Counted from the stretch's first letter, positions 42,327-52,540 are shown. The stretch: 64,000 nucleotides of DNA from UBA10438 sp964432155 (GCA_964432155.1 CAYSMF010000003.1:62001-126000); one strand, 5' to 3'. Numbers and translations are program-made. Notes: a model not told the origin generated them from the sequence alone.

Positions 42327-44158
42327 TGCGATGCGATAAAGGCGCGGAGCATCGCAAGACGCCACACGAAGAGGGCATGACGATTGTCGCCGTTCTTGTA
42401 GGCCGACAGTACCTGATTGAGAGCGGTGCGATCAATAGCCCAATCAAGATCACTCCAATCGCCTTCAAGAACATGCGAGAGTGCGCCCCGTAACCACGTG
42501 ATGTGTCCTGGCGTGATGAAGCCGGTCTTGTCTTTGCGGTCGAGCACAGGATCGGGAACAATGCCACGCATTGCTGCGCGCAAGACACGCTTTGTTTCGC
42601 CGCGATAGATCTTGTGCTCGTTCGGCATTGCGAAACACAGCTGCACGAGTCGATGATCCAGAAATGGCACGCGCGACTCGATGCTGAAGGCCATTGAATT
42701 GATGTCTTCGGTATGCAGGAGCGTCGGCAGAAGCGTGACGCGCATGAGGTTGTAAAGGAACGCGTTGAGACGCGGTCCTGATGGCATCTCGAGACGGAGC
42801 GGGATGGACGCTGGCGACATCTTCGCTATCCATGGTGCTGTGCGTCCAAGCTCAAGGCGGTAGAGTGCTGGCTCGTCTCGCACTGCGGCAAGCATGCTCT
42901 TGGCCAGCACGTCCAGCTTTCGTCGAACGCCGTAGCTCTGGCGGGAAGCATGGTGATTGAGTTCCTTGGCGGCATCGTCAAGCTTGCCTGCGCGTACATA
43001 GTCGGCAATGCTTCGGTAGAGCGAGTGCATGTACCCGCCCATGATCTCGTCCGACCCTTGTCCGTCGAGCACAACCTTTACGCCATGCGATGCAGCAAGC
43101 TGCATCACGAAGTACTGCGAGATGTACGACGACGATGGCATTGGTGCATCCATCAGGCGCACGATGCGATCGAACACGTCATTTACATCAACGTCACTCG
43201 GTGAAATTGTTTGCTGCTTGATCTGAGGATAGCGTTGTAAGACGTGGTCGATGTACGGACGTTCATCGACGTTGCCTTTGCCGGTGTAGTACGCCGTAAA
43301 CGTTTTGACCGAGTGCTCATCAGTCGATGATGCGAGGACGCTTGCGATTGATGTTGAGTCGAGACCACCGCTCAGACACACGCCCATGTCAACGTCGCGA
43401 CGCGACGTGAGGCGAATCGAGTCGATGAAGAGCTCGCGAAAGCTCTCGACATTGTCATGAAACGACCGCGACGTATCAGGCTGCGTGGCGATGTCGGCAT
43501 ATTGCCAAATCGTGACCTCGCCCCGTGACCATGTGAGATTGTGTGATGCGGGAAGACTCTTGATGTCGGCAAACGACGTCTCATCCCAATGGTGCATCCA
43601 CCCCAGGTAGAGTCCGCGCAGCAGCTGTTCTTCGTTGAATCCCCCACGATCAAGTGGGGATGTGCGAAGCCCCTTAATCTCTGACGCGAAATGCAGGCGA
43701 CCATCACGAAGAATGTAATGGAACGGCTTGATGCCGAAGCGATCGCGCGAGCAGAACAGCTCTTGTGTGGCCTCGTTCCAAATCGCGAATGCCCACATAC
43801 CAATGAAGCGCTCGACGCATGATGCGCCCCAGTGACGATACGCCGTGAGGATCACCTCGGTGTCGCCGCTGGTATGAAAGCTGTATCCAGCGGCCTCGAG
43901 CTCGGCGCGGAGCTCGACGTAATTGTACACTTCGCCGTTGTAGGTGATGGTCAGGCCATGACCGGACATCGGCTGGTGCGAGCCACTTGATAAGTCGAGA
44001 ATGCTGAGTCGATTATGACCGAGGAAGACAGGGGGCGTGCACCACGTACCACGATGATCGGGTCCGCGATGTCCCATCACTTCCAACATTCGCGCTCCAA
44101 TTTCGAGTAACTCGGATTGTTGGAGGCGTTGATCTACAAGCCCAGCGATTCCGCACAT
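42323..44158 (-). CDS. asnB: Asparagine synthase (glutamine-hydrolysing)
   Basis: 611 residues, typical. N-terminal class II glutaminase domain with catalytic Cys2 (M-C-G-I-A-G), H-R-G-P-D, Y-N-G-E-V-Y-N and D-T-E-V. The C-terminal synthetase domain has the PP-loop S-G-G-L-D-S-T near residue 263. It amidates aspartate or, in polysaccharide clusters, may amidate a sugar acid; the neighbouring heparinase-like and flippase genes make the second possibility reasonable. A TAGATTTG -7 element ends four bases before the ATG. Confidence 0.93.
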   Translation of the reverse strand: MCGIAGLVDQRLQQSELLEIGARMLEVMGHRGPDHRGTWCTPPVFLGHNRLSILDLSSGSHQPMSGHGLTITYNGEVYNYVELRAELEAAGYSFHTSGDTEVILTAYRHWGASCVERFIGMWAFAIWNEATQELFCSRDRFGIKPFHYILRDGRLHFASEIKGLRTSPLDRGGFNEEQLLRGLYLGWMHHWDETSFADIKSLPASHNLTWSRGEVTIWQYADIATQPDTSRSFHDNVESFRELFIDSIRLTSRRDVDMGVCLSGGLDSTSIASVLASSTDEHSVKTFTAYYTGKGNVDERPYIDHVLQRYPQIKQQTISPSDVDVNDVFDRIVRLMDAPMPSSSYISQYFVMQLAASHGVKVVLDGQGSDEIMGGYMHSLYRSIADYVRAGKLDDAAKELNHHASRQSYGVRRKLDVLAKSMLAAVRDEPALYRLELGRTAPWIAKMSPASIPLRLEMPSGPRLNAFLYNLMRVTLLPTLLHTEDINSMAFSIESRVPFLDHRLVQLCFAMPNEHKIYRGETKRVLRAAMRGIVPDPVLDRKDKTGFITPGHITWLRGALSHVLEGDWSDLDWAIDRTALNQVLSAYKNGDNRHALFVWRLAMLRAFIASH

Positions 44159-44162
44159 GGTT

Positions 44163-44170
44163 CAAATCTA
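44163..44170 (-). promoter_or_regulatory. -7 promoter element (TAGATTTG) of asnB
   Basis: Fits TAnnTTTG, four bases from the ATG at 44158; predicts a leaderless mRNA. Confidence 0.6.
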
Positions 44171-44227
44171 CGGCGCACAAGCACGCCGCCCTCGGTGAAT
44201 ATGGAATTCTCGGAGTAGTTTGCGCAC

Positions 44228-45940
44228 GTGAATCTCTCGTGGAACATTCGACTTCTTCGCGGTCCGCTTCGCCCATTTCTTGTGCGTAAGGCTGTCGATG
44301 CCGCGCGTGAGCGACTGCTCGTGCCGCGCCTTCGTCGCTTGCCAACGGCGTGGAATGTCGATCGTCCACTCGCCGAGGCCCTGGTGCCGATTCCTTCTGA
44401 TGTGTGGCTTCGGGCACACGCGCACGAAGTGCTGGCGTTCGCACGGGCGATGCGCGATGGACGTCCGGGGTTGCCGCAGGTTGCCACATGGCATGTTGCT
44501 GCGTCTGACCCTATCGATGTGGACGTGCGCAGTGTGCATGAGCTGAGTCGTATGCATCACTGGTGTGCCTATGCTCTCGCAGCGCATATCGACGCTGAGC
44601 ATGCGCAAGAATGGTGCGCCCTACTAGCATCGGAAATTGCATCGTTTGCCACCACCTGGCCACCGGAGCAGGGCACGCACTGGGCGTTTCCAATGGGCAC
44701 TGCGCTGAGAGTGCATTCCATGCTTGTTGCGTGGGATTGGGCTCGACGCACAGGGTTCGTTGATGAATCGATGCACCGTCGTGTCGCTGCGCTTGCACTT
44801 GATCATGCCGAGAGTGTCTGGGTGCGCAGGGAGCGACGCGGTGGATTATCGACGTCGCACTACGCGGCAAATCTTCTCGGCATCCTATCTGTTGCTCGAT
44901 ACCTCCCACACGAGTCAACATCGTCAGAGCGTGGTGCATTCGCTGTGCATGAACTTCGCCGCGAGCTCCATCGACAGATTCTTGACGATGGCATGTCGAA
45001 TGAAGCCAGTACAGGATATCACCGCCAGATTGTTGACACTTTTGTGCATGCTCGAACGCTACTTGGTGCTGATGCAGAGCAAGCTGGATGGACAGCCGCA
45101 GATGACACTCTGGTAGAACGTGCCGTTGCGCGATGTGCGCAGCTTGAGCGACTGGGCATGCCGCTTATCGGTGACAATGACGACGGCATGGCGATGAAGC
45201 TGACGGGGTTTGCGGCCGATTGCTCGTATCTCTACGACCTCGTGCGTCCGCAACCGATTGCATCACTGCATATGCCATCAGCTGGTATCTACGTCTTCGA
45301 ACAGGAACGTCTGCGTGTTACGCTTCGTAACGGATCCGTTGGGCAGTTCGGCAAGGGTGGGCATGCGCATCAGGATCTCAACAGTGTGACTGTGTGTGTA
45401 GATGGTGTAGCCTTCATCATTGATCCCGGAACATCGGTGTACACCCAGAACGCCGAAGTGCGAAATACTGAGCGCAGTGTTGGCATGCATGCGACGATGT
45501 GGTGGGACGATGTCGCGCAGCTCGATGCGCCCCCTGGGGAAAGCGGACTGTTCTGGTTGCTGGACGATCGCACCCAGGTGCGTGTGGTAGATATTGCGGC
45601 AGATGGAGTAACGGCTGAGGTGCGTCGACGTAATGGACGCGTCCATCAACGTCGCGTTGAGGTACGCCACGGCACGCTGAACGTCCACGATCGCTGTGCG
45701 GGCGGTCCGCCCGCTACAACATGGTTCCCGCTGCATCCCGACGTTACCATCGAACACATTTACGATCGTTCGGTGCGTCTCCGTCGAGGCGCAGTGCAGT
45801 GTGAGCTCAGCTGGAATGCTGGGGAGCTCTCAATCGATACGATTCACGTTTCTCCTGTGTTCGGGCGCCGACAATCGTCGCAGCGGTTGATCCTTCGCGG
45901 AGTATCGGATCTGGCCTGGACATTCAGTCCGTGTGCATAG
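44228..45940 (+). CDS. Heparinase II/III-family lyase-like protein
   Basis: 570 residues, starting with GTG. The N-terminal alpha/alpha-toroid has E-A-S-T-G-Y-H-R-Q, which supplies the catalytic Tyr and His. The C-terminal beta-sandwich has G-K-G-G-H-A-H-Q-D-L-N-S, the zinc/His signature. Family enzymes cleave uronic-acid polysaccharides by elimination. No classical signal peptide is present, unusual for a periplasmic lyase, so export is unclear. Located between asnB (divergent) and the flippase, which suggests trimming of the cell's own polysaccharide. Confidence 0.88.
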   Translation: MNLSWNIRLLRGPLRPFLVRKAVDAARERLLVPRLRRLPTAWNVDRPLAEALVPIPSDVWLRAHAHEVLAFARAMRDGRPGLPQVATWHVAASDPIDVDVRSVHELSRMHHWCAYALAAHIDAEHAQEWCALLASEIASFATTWPPEQGTHWAFPMGTALRVHSMLVAWDWARRTGFVDESMHRRVAALALDHAESVWVRRERRGGLSTSHYAANLLGILSVARYLPHESTSSERGAFAVHELRRELHRQILDDGMSNEASTGYHRQIVDTFVHARTLLGADAEQAGWTAADDTLVERAVARCAQLERLGMPLIGDNDDGMAMKLTGFAADCSYLYDLVRPQPIASLHMPSAGIYVFEQERLRVTLRNGSVGQFGKGGHAHQDLNSVTVCVDGVAFIIDPGTSVYTQNAEVRNTERSVGMHATMWWDDVAQLDAPPGESGLFWLLDDRTQVRVVDIAADGVTAEVRRRNGRVHQRRVEVRHGTLNVHDRCAGGPPATTWFPLHPDVTIEHIYDRSVRLRRGAVQCELSWNAGELSIDTIHVSPVFGRRQSSQRLILRGVSDLAWTFSPCA

Positions 45941-45958
45941 GCACGTCGGCCAAGAGGC

Positions 45959-45966
45959 TATCTTTG
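45959..45966 (+). promoter_or_regulatory. -7 promoter element (TATCTTTG) of the flippase gene
   Basis: Exact TATCTTTG, four bases from the ATG at 45971. Confidence 0.65.
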
Positions 45967-45970
45967 CTCC

Positions 45971-47305
45971 ATGAAGCTCACGGCGCATCTCGGCAAGATC
46001 ACATGGTCGCTCGCCGATAAAGTCCTCTACGTCCTGTATGGTTTTGTTCAGCTTTGGCAGGTCAACCAATTGGTTGCGCTCCAGCCAGACGCGAGCAAGG
46101 CGAGCCTGGCGTTGATGGACCTTGGTGCGTTCTCGATTCTGGTGGCCGTGAATACATGGATTATGATCGTCTCCGACGGATCGGCGCTCGCAGGAGTGAT
46201 TCAGTTCGGGGTCGAGCCCAGTGAGCGTCGGCGCGTCAATACGATGGCGCTGATGATCCATACGATCATCGTTGCAATCGCAACGTTCGGTGTCTACCTC
46301 GCAGGCCATCCACTGGCTGAAATGGTTGGAGACTACCGCCTAGGGCTTGTAGCGGATGTGTTGCCACTCTATGCGCTGGTGACCTTGCCGCGTATGTTCT
46401 GTTTGAAGCTTATCTACCGCGACATGCGCATGCGCGATTTGTTTGTTGCTGACGCAATCTGGTTTGGTGTTCGCACCGTGCTTACGTGGTGGTTCATTCA
46501 ATCGGGTACACTCACGTCGTTTGATAGCTTGGTTACAATCGACATCGTTGGAATGGCGGCAACCTCGATTGCCACGGTTGTGCTCACCCGTAAGGAGCTC
46601 GTCTTTGGTTGGGGTGGCTCGATCTCCCTCGGCACGTACTTGCGCTATGGGGTGCCCCTTGCAATGGCCACGGCATTGAACTCCGCGCCGCGCCAGCTCG
46701 ACAATCTCGCCATTGGGGTATTCTTCGGTACAGGAGTTGCTGGTGCGTTTACGCCGGCTAAGAACCTGTATCGCGTGTTCGAGCAAGCATTTGATGCGGT
46801 GAGTACGCTGCTGTATCCAGCAGCTGTGCGCATGTATGCGCAGCGGCGCATGGAAGACATGCAGGTACTGATCACCAAGGCTATCAGCGTCACGCTCATT
46901 CCAACGGTCATTGCCATTGTTGCGCTTGAGCTCGGACTCAGCAATCTCATTACGGTTGTGTTGGGTCCGACGTACGCAGATGCCATTGCGCATTTCAACG
47001 TGCTCATCCTTGCAGGTATTGGAATGCCATTCCTGCTGATGAACTCAATTATTGCGGCGATGGGACAAAGTATGGCGATCGTGAAGTATTCTGCGCTCGG
47101 TCTCATTGCTGGAGCGGCAGCATTCTTTGTTGTTGTGCTGATTGATCAGCCTCTGATGGTGGGAGCTGCCTTGGTAGCGAATACACTTGTGATGGGTGCG
47201 CTGAGTCTTGCCCATGTACGACGCGAGATTCATTTCCCGATTCGTGCAATGGGTAGAGTGATTGATGATGTGCGGCAGGTTGTCCTGCGCAAAAGGGGGT
47301 TGTGA
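45971..47305 (+). CDS. Polysaccharide/oligosaccharide flippase (MOP/Wzx-like)
   Basis: 444 residues with about twelve to fourteen membrane helices. The layout and charged loops fit the MOP (multidrug/oligosaccharidyl-lipid/polysaccharide) exporter superfamily, RfbX/Wzx-like branch. It would flip lipid-linked glycan units across the inner membrane. It starts four bases after its -7 element. The stop shares one base with the ftsX ATG. Confidence 0.87.
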   Translation: MKLTAHLGKITWSLADKVLYVLYGFVQLWQVNQLVALQPDASKASLALMDLGAFSILVAVNTWIMIVSDGSALAGVIQFGVEPSERRRVNTMALMIHTIIVAIATFGVYLAGHPLAEMVGDYRLGLVADVLPLYALVTLPRMFCLKLIYRDMRMRDLFVADAIWFGVRTVLTWWFIQSGTLTSFDSLVTIDIVGMAATSIATVVLTRKELVFGWGGSISLGTYLRYGVPLAMATALNSAPRQLDNLAIGVFFGTGVAGAFTPAKNLYRVFEQAFDAVSTLLYPAAVRMYAQRRMEDMQVLITKAISVTLIPTVIAIVALELGLSNLITVVLGPTYADAIAHFNVLILAGIGMPFLLMNSIIAAMGQSMAIVKYSALGLIAGAAAFFVVVLIDQPLMVGAALVANTLVMGALSLAHVRREIHFPIRAMGRVIDDVRQVVLRKRGL

Positions 47306-48174
47306 TGTGGTTTCATCTCCAGGCAGCTGGTCGCCTTATTTCCCGTCGTACGGGGCCTGTTGTTCGCATGGTGGCCGTTGCCCTCGTGGCATCGACGTGG
47401 TGCGTTGCAGGTGCGATGTGGGCCCTTGGCACATGGCGAGATGCCAACGATCGCGCATCAGCGATGTCGATTGATGTTGTGTGTAGTGGTGATTCGACAG
47501 GACTAACACCGCAAATGCTCGCTCGCCGTATTGCGCAGACGCCAGGCGTTGTCGAAGCCGTAGTGCAGTCGAGCGAATCTGTGTGGAAGGAGTTTGCTCG
47601 AGACTTAAAGATTACCGACGAGAACCTTCGCACTGTGGCTGATTTGCCACCGATGATCCGCGTTCGTATTGCTCCGGAACTCGTCACGCAGCGCGACGTC
47701 GAACGCGTTTCCGAAGCGCTCCGCCAAATTTCCAAGCGATCAGTAGCATCCATCGCATGGCCACGAGAGTATGTGGCTATGGTGGAGGAGAACCGTCAGA
47801 CGCTGTTCGTGTTCGGTGGAGCAGCTGGTGTGGTGAGCTTGATCTTGTTTGTTGTCGGCATTGCGTATGCATTCAAAGCTGAAGTGCATCGAGCGGGCGC
47901 AGATCTCCGTGTGGCTGAGCTACTCGGAGCGCCCATGCCGTGGATTGCAGCCCCACACACAATTGTCGGACTTCTTGCTGGTGCACTCGGTGTCGTTGTC
48001 AGCGCCGGTGTTGTGGTGACGATGCACGCCAACGCGCAACGGCTTGCTCCGTGGGTAGCGCGTGTGACAGTGCAAGAGGTGCTTATTGCCACAGCAGCAT
48101 TTGCTGCCGTCGGTGCGCTCGTGAGTTGGGGACAGTCGTTGCTCGCTGTACGGGAGGCGATGCGACAGCGATGA
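47305..48174 (+). CDS. ftsX: FtsX-like permease of the cell-division ABC system
   Basis: 289 residues. Topology matches FtsX: one N-terminal membrane helix (about 20-44), a periplasmic domain to about 165, then three more helices (around 168-192, 215-238, 250-270). The membrane-proximal A-E-L-L-G-A-P segment is typical. FtsX usually works with the ATPase FtsE and controls murein hydrolases such as EnvC; no ftsE is nearby, but an EnvC-like gene lies at 60 kb. The ATG at 47305 or GTG at 47302 may be used; both overlap the flippase stop. Confidence 0.83.
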   Translation: MWFHLQAAGRLISRRTGPVVRMVAVALVASTWCVAGAMWALGTWRDANDRASAMSIDVVCSGDSTGLTPQMLARRIAQTPGVVEAVVQSSESVWKEFARDLKITDENLRTVADLPPMIRVRIAPELVTQRDVERVSEALRQISKRSVASIAWPREYVAMVEENRQTLFVFGGAAGVVSLILFVVGIAYAFKAEVHRAGADLRVAELLGAPMPWIAAPHTIVGLLAGALGVVVSAGVVVTMHANAQRLAPWVARVTVQEVLIATAAFAAVGALVSWGQSLLAVREAMRQR

Positions 48175-49253
48175 GCATCCTCGACCGATATGTCCTTAAG
48201 CAGTTTGTGAGTTCGACAGCGTTCGCGTTGATGGCTCTCTGTGCGATCTTCATTGTGATCGACCTGCTTGAGCATCTCGGAAAGTTTCTCGACCACAAGA
48301 TCCCACTCGAGACGCTCGGGTTGTATTACCTGGCTATGCTGCCATACCTCTGCGAAGTGCTCGACCCTGTTGCGCTCATGTTGGGAGGGTTGTTTGCCGT
48401 CGGTCGCTTGAGTTCGAGCAGTGAGGTCACCGCTATGCGCTCGAGTGGACAGCATCCATTGCGATTCCTGATGCCGTTTCTGGTTGTCGCGCTGATGATG
48501 AGCTTTGCCCAGATGTACTTCAACGGATGGGTAGCGCCGCGGGCTGCTACCGTTCGACTAGACATTGAGCGACAGTTCCTTGGTAGCACCGAGGGGCGCG
48601 GTACGCTCAACGATCTCCACTTCCGTGAGTCGCCATCGCGTAACCTATCGATGCGTCGCTACGATGCCGAGGCACGAATCGCGTTCGGTGTTGCTATCGA
48701 GGAGTTTGGCTCGGCGAGTGCACCACGACTGCAGTGGAGGATCGATGCAGATACCATGCGCTGGGACGATGCGCGGTCGGGTTGGGTGGTGCCCCATGGT
48801 ATTCGGAGAACGAGGCTGCCCGACAAGGTGGACGTAACGCCCCTTCGCAACGAGCCGGTTGAGTTCTCGGTACGGCATGATCAGATCGTTCGTCTGCAGC
48901 TGAACACTGACGAAATGACCTTCCCGGAACTCGCGGAGAACATTGAGACCTTGCGAAAGGGTGGGAAGGACACGCGTCGACAGGAGATTGATCTCTCCGG
49001 ACAGTGGGCATTCCCGTTCGTGAATTTGGTGGTCGTGATGATCTCTATCCCATTTGCAGCGGTGCGCCGTCGAGGGGGGATGGCCGTAAATATCGCGGCC
49101 GCGATGATCCTTGCAATTACCTACATTGCGTTCACGAAAATTAGTCAAGCTGTCGGAGCAGTGATCGACGTCCCTGTCGATGTTATTGGCTGGGGTGCCA
49201 ACATCATCTTTGTTCTGGTTGGGATGGTTGTGATGTTCCGCATGCGTTTCTGA
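48171..49253 (+). CDS. LptF/LptG-family lipopolysaccharide export permease
   Basis: 360 residues. N-terminal M-S-I-L-D-R-Y-V-L-K-Q-F and helices near 20-40, 60-85, 105-125, a periplasmic jellyroll region, then three C-terminal helices around 270-355 match YjgP/YjgQ proteins. They move LPS from the inner membrane to the Lpt bridge with LptBC. Whether F or G cannot be decided. The ATGA overlap with ftsX implies coupling. Confidence 0.9.
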   Translation: MSILDRYVLKQFVSSTAFALMALCAIFIVIDLLEHLGKFLDHKIPLETLGLYYLAMLPYLCEVLDPVALMLGGLFAVGRLSSSSEVTAMRSSGQHPLRFLMPFLVVALMMSFAQMYFNGWVAPRAATVRLDIERQFLGSTEGRGTLNDLHFRESPSRNLSMRRYDAEARIAFGVAIEEFGSASAPRLQWRIDADTMRWDDARSGWVVPHGIRRTRLPDKVDVTPLRNEPVEFSVRHDQIVRLQLNTDEMTFPELAENIETLRKGGKDTRRQEIDLSGQWAFPFVNLVVVMISIPFAAVRRRGGMAVNIAAAMILAITYIAFTKISQAVGAVIDVPVDVIGWGANIIFVLVGMVVMFRMRF

Positions 49254-49276
49254 GTGCATGACCGCGGAGACGGACT

Positions 49277-52200
49277 ATGAGCATTCTTGCTCTTATGTTT
49301 TTTGTGATGCTGTGTATGTCGGTGCGTCTACCTGCACAGACATTTCAGCAGTTGCCGGCAATGCGTGCCGGTATCACGTTCCGCAACGACATTGTTGAGT
49401 CTGACACGTTTAACGTGCTGGCTGACTTCTATGCCTACAATGGCGGTGGCGTTGGTGCGGGTGACCTCAACAAGGACGGCTTGCAAGACCTCGTGTTTAC
49501 GTCCACGCAGAATGGCGTGGGAGTCTACATCAACAACGGCGATCTTACGTTTCGTGACGTATCGTCGACCTGCGGCATCAACCTTAATGACGGAAGCGTC
49601 AACACAGGTGTCCTTGTCGCCGATCTCACTGGCGACGGTTGGCTCGACATCTACGTGTGTCGCCGATACCTCGCCAATCGACTGTTCGTAAACAACGGCA
49701 ACGGCACGTTTCGAGATGCATCGTCTGCCTCGGCACTGTCGTACCATGGGTACTCATCACAAGCAGCGGTGCTCGACTACGACCGTGATGGTGATCTTGA
49801 CGTATTCGTCGTGAACAGCGGCGAGCCGCGACGTCAAGGCTACCTCAACCCGGGTCTGAGCGACAAGCTGTTTCGTAACGATGGCAACGGTGTGTTCGTC
49901 GACGTCACCGCGAGTTCAGGCATTCGAGACAAGGGGTATGGCCTGAGTGCAAGCGTCGGCGATCTCAACAACGACGGCTGGCCTGACATCATTGTCACCA
50001 ATGACTTCGAAGAACGCGACGCCTACCATGTCAACAACGGCGATGGAACGTTCGCGGATTCCTCACAGCGCGCTATGGCGAACATGTCGTGGGCATCGAT
50101 GGGGAGCGACATTGGCGATGTCAATGATGACGGACTGCTTGATGTCGTTACTGTCGACATGCTTCCTCGCGACAACTATCGACGTCAGACGCAGCTCGGT
50201 GGAATGTCGATTTATGGTCCGTTTTTCGATTCGCTGCAGCGCGTGCACAATGCGCTACATCTTAATCGGGGGAATGGGCGATTCTCGAACATCTGTTACC
50301 AAGCTGGAATTGCAGCTACAGACTGGAGTTGGTCGGTCTTGATGGGCGATGTCGACCTTGATGGTCGGCTCGACATGTTTATCACGAATGGAACGAAGCG
50401 CGACATTGGTGATCAAGACTACTCGTATAGCCTCTTCGCCGGTGCAGAGCCAATGCGCTCGGATGCATATCGCGCAATGCCGCGTAGCCAGCTATCGAAC
50501 TTCCTCTTCCGTAACACAACAGGATTGCGGTTCACCGACGTCACGATGCAGGCCGGCCTAGTCGATCCGCAAGTATCGAATGGTGCGGCGATGGTCGACC
50601 TCGATAATGATGGCGACCTTGATATCGTCGTCAGTAACACCGACACGGTGCCATCACTGTACATCAATCGAACGATTGAAGCGCGTGGCGCTGCAGCGCG
50701 GTGGGTTGGAGTGAAGCTCTCTGGCACACCGGGGAATGTTGACGGCGTAGGTTCGCGCGTGACACTCTATGCCGGTGGACGAACATTTACCCGTGAAGTG
50801 ACTGCGTCGCGCGGGTTCCATTCGACCTCTGATGTGCGGATTGTTTTTGGACTCGGCAGTATCGCATCTGTAGACTCGTGCGTTGTGCGCTGGCCAACGG
50901 GCATCGTGCAGACGTATACGAACGTGCCGCTCAATACCTACTCGACGCTCACGATCCCATCCGTTGGTACGCTCTGGCAACCACAGGATCACGAGAAGGA
51001 ATACATGTCGAAGCGACGTCGCGCAAGCATTCCGTTCTTTCATAAGGAGAATGCCTACGACGACTTTAAACGTGAACGCCTCCTCCCATATCGCTTCTCG
51101 AAGGATGGTCCCGGTGTTGCCGTCGGCGATGTGAATGGTGATGGTATCGCAGACGTTGTACTGACCGGTGCGAAGTATCAAGCCAGCGCAATATTTCTCC
51201 AGCAGCGCGACGAGTCGTTTGTCCCATGGCAGGGTGGCATTGACGACGTCGTTGATGCCGAAGACGTCGATGCAGCGCTCCTTGATGTTGACGGCGATAA
51301 GGATCTCGATCTCGTGATCGTAACTGGTGGGAATGAGTTCTCACCCAACGATCCTGAACTTGAGGATCGACTCTATCGCAATGATGGAAAGGGGAAGTTC
51401 ACACGCGTACCGAATGGTCTGCCAGGTGGCAATCACAGCGGCTCGTGCGTCGTGCCAGCCGACTATGATGGCGACGGCGATATGGATTTGTTCATTGGTG
51501 GACGCTGCGTGCCTGGCAAATTTCCGGCGCCAGCTCGATCCGTGCTCTATCGTAATGACAAAGGCACGTTCGTCGATGTCACAGATAAGGTCGCTCCTGG
51601 CCTGTCGCGTTGTGGTCTCACATCACAGGCTGTGTGGGTTGATATCGACAAGGACAAAGATCTCGATCTCGTTGTCGTCGGACAGTGGATGACGCCGCGC
51701 GTTTGGCGCAATACGAAGGGTACATTCGTCGAGGTCACGTCAACGATGGGCTTCGATGGACAAGAGGGCTGGTGGTATAGCGTTGCAGCCTCTGATGTCG
51801 ACAACGACGGCGATATGGATCTTGTCGCAGGGAACATCGGCCTGAACGCAAAGTTCGTTCCCGAGTCTGGCAAGCCAATTATCTGTTACGTAAGCGACTT
51901 TGATGAGAACGGGTCGCTCGATCATCTCGTTACCTACGACGTCGATGGTCGTCGAATGCCAACGCGCGGTCGCTCAACAATTCTGGCGCACATGCCGACG
52001 CTGACGCGCAAGTACAACACGTTTGCACAGTTTGCCAATGCCGATGTCGATGACGTTATCGCTCCTGCCGTGAAGGACACAACGCAAACGTTGGTTGCTC
52101 GCACGTTCGCTTCGACCGTGTTTATCAATGCCGACGGACGTTTCACAGCGCAGCCCCTTACTGAGATGGCGCAGATTGCACCCGTGATGTCGATCCTACC

Positions 52201-52501
52201 ACGCGACCTCGATGGTGATGGCGATCAGGATCTCGTATTGGCAGGGAATGCAAAAACGCAGGATGGCGATATCATCGGCTACGATGCCGGAATGGGGCTC
52301 GTACTGCGTAACGATCGCAGGGGATTGTTTACTCCAGTCGACCCATGGCAATCCGGATTTTCCGCACCACACGACTCACGTCGCATGGCGGTTATCCCAG
52401 TGCCGGACAAGCACGACCTGCTAATTCTGACTGTCAATGGTAGGTCGCCGCGCCTCTACGATCTTCAGGCATTTCCGTTGCAGACGAAGAGGTCTCGATA
52501 A
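49277..52501 (+). CDS. Secreted CRTAC-type protein (FG-GAP/VCBS repeats with ASPIC/UnbV domain)
   Basis: 1074 residues with a signal peptide (M-S-I-L-A-L-M-F-F-V-M-L-C-M-S-V-R-L-P-A-Q). Two blocks of calcium-binding FG-GAP repeats of the form D-x-N/D-x-D-G-x-x-D-L (for example D-L-N-K-D-G-L-Q-D-L, D-Y-D-R-D-G-D-L-D-V) flank an ASPIC/UnbV domain near residues 475-560 (G-S-R-V-T-L-Y-A-G-G and V-R-W-P-T-G). A beta-propeller surface protein is expected; function unknown. No type IX sorting tail is evident. Confidence 0.9.
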   Translation: MSILALMFFVMLCMSVRLPAQTFQQLPAMRAGITFRNDIVESDTFNVLADFYAYNGGGVGAGDLNKDGLQDLVFTSTQNGVGVYINNGDLTFRDVSSTCGINLNDGSVNTGVLVADLTGDGWLDIYVCRRYLANRLFVNNGNGTFRDASSASALSYHGYSSQAAVLDYDRDGDLDVFVVNSGEPRRQGYLNPGLSDKLFRNDGNGVFVDVTASSGIRDKGYGLSASVGDLNNDGWPDIIVTNDFEERDAYHVNNGDGTFADSSQRAMANMSWASMGSDIGDVNDDGLLDVVTVDMLPRDNYRRQTQLGGMSIYGPFFDSLQRVHNALHLNRGNGRFSNICYQAGIAATDWSWSVLMGDVDLDGRLDMFITNGTKRDIGDQDYSYSLFAGAEPMRSDAYRAMPRSQLSNFLFRNTTGLRFTDVTMQAGLVDPQVSNGAAMVDLDNDGDLDIVVSNTDTVPSLYINRTIEARGAAARWVGVKLSGTPGNVDGVGSRVTLYAGGRTFTREVTASRGFHSTSDVRIVFGLGSIASVDSCVVRWPTGIVQTYTNVPLNTYSTLTIPSVGTLWQPQDHEKEYMSKRRRASIPFFHKENAYDDFKRERLLPYRFSKDGPGVAVGDVNGDGIADVVLTGAKYQASAIFLQQRDESFVPWQGGIDDVVDAEDVDAALLDVDGDKDLDLVIVTGGNEFSPNDPELEDRLYRNDGKGKFTRVPNGLPGGNHSGSCVVPADYDGDGDMDLFIGGRCVPGKFPAPARSVLYRNDKGTFVDVTDKVAPGLSRCGLTSQAVWVDIDKDKDLDLVVVGQWMTPRVWRNTKGTFVEVTSTMGFDGQEGWWYSVAASDVDNDGDMDLVAGNIGLNAKFVPESGKPIICYVSDFDENGSLDHLVTYDVDGRRMPTRGRSTILAHMPTLTRKYNTFAQFANADVDDVIAPAVKDTTQTLVARTFASTVFINADGRFTAQPLTEMAQIAPVMSILPRDLDGDGDQDLVLAGNAKTQDGDIIGYDAGMGLVLRNDRRGLFTPVDPWQSGFSAPHDSRRMAVIPVPDKHDLLILTVNGRSPRLYDLQAFPLQTKRSR

Positions 52502-52527
52502 ATTCAGACCAATACGTCCGCTTTTTC

Positions 52528-52535
52528 TATGTTTG
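52528..52535 (+). promoter_or_regulatory. -7 promoter element (TATGTTTG) of the haloperoxidase-like gene
   Basis: Fits TAnnTTTG and spans the in-frame ATG at 52529, five bases before the ATG at 52541. Confidence 0.55.
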
Positions 52536-52540
52536 TGGTT

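Noticed and set aside
49277..52501. Possible tandem DNA repeats
   Set aside because: The repetition is at protein level (FG-GAP calcium motifs); the DNA copies are diverged and are not a satellite or CRISPR array.
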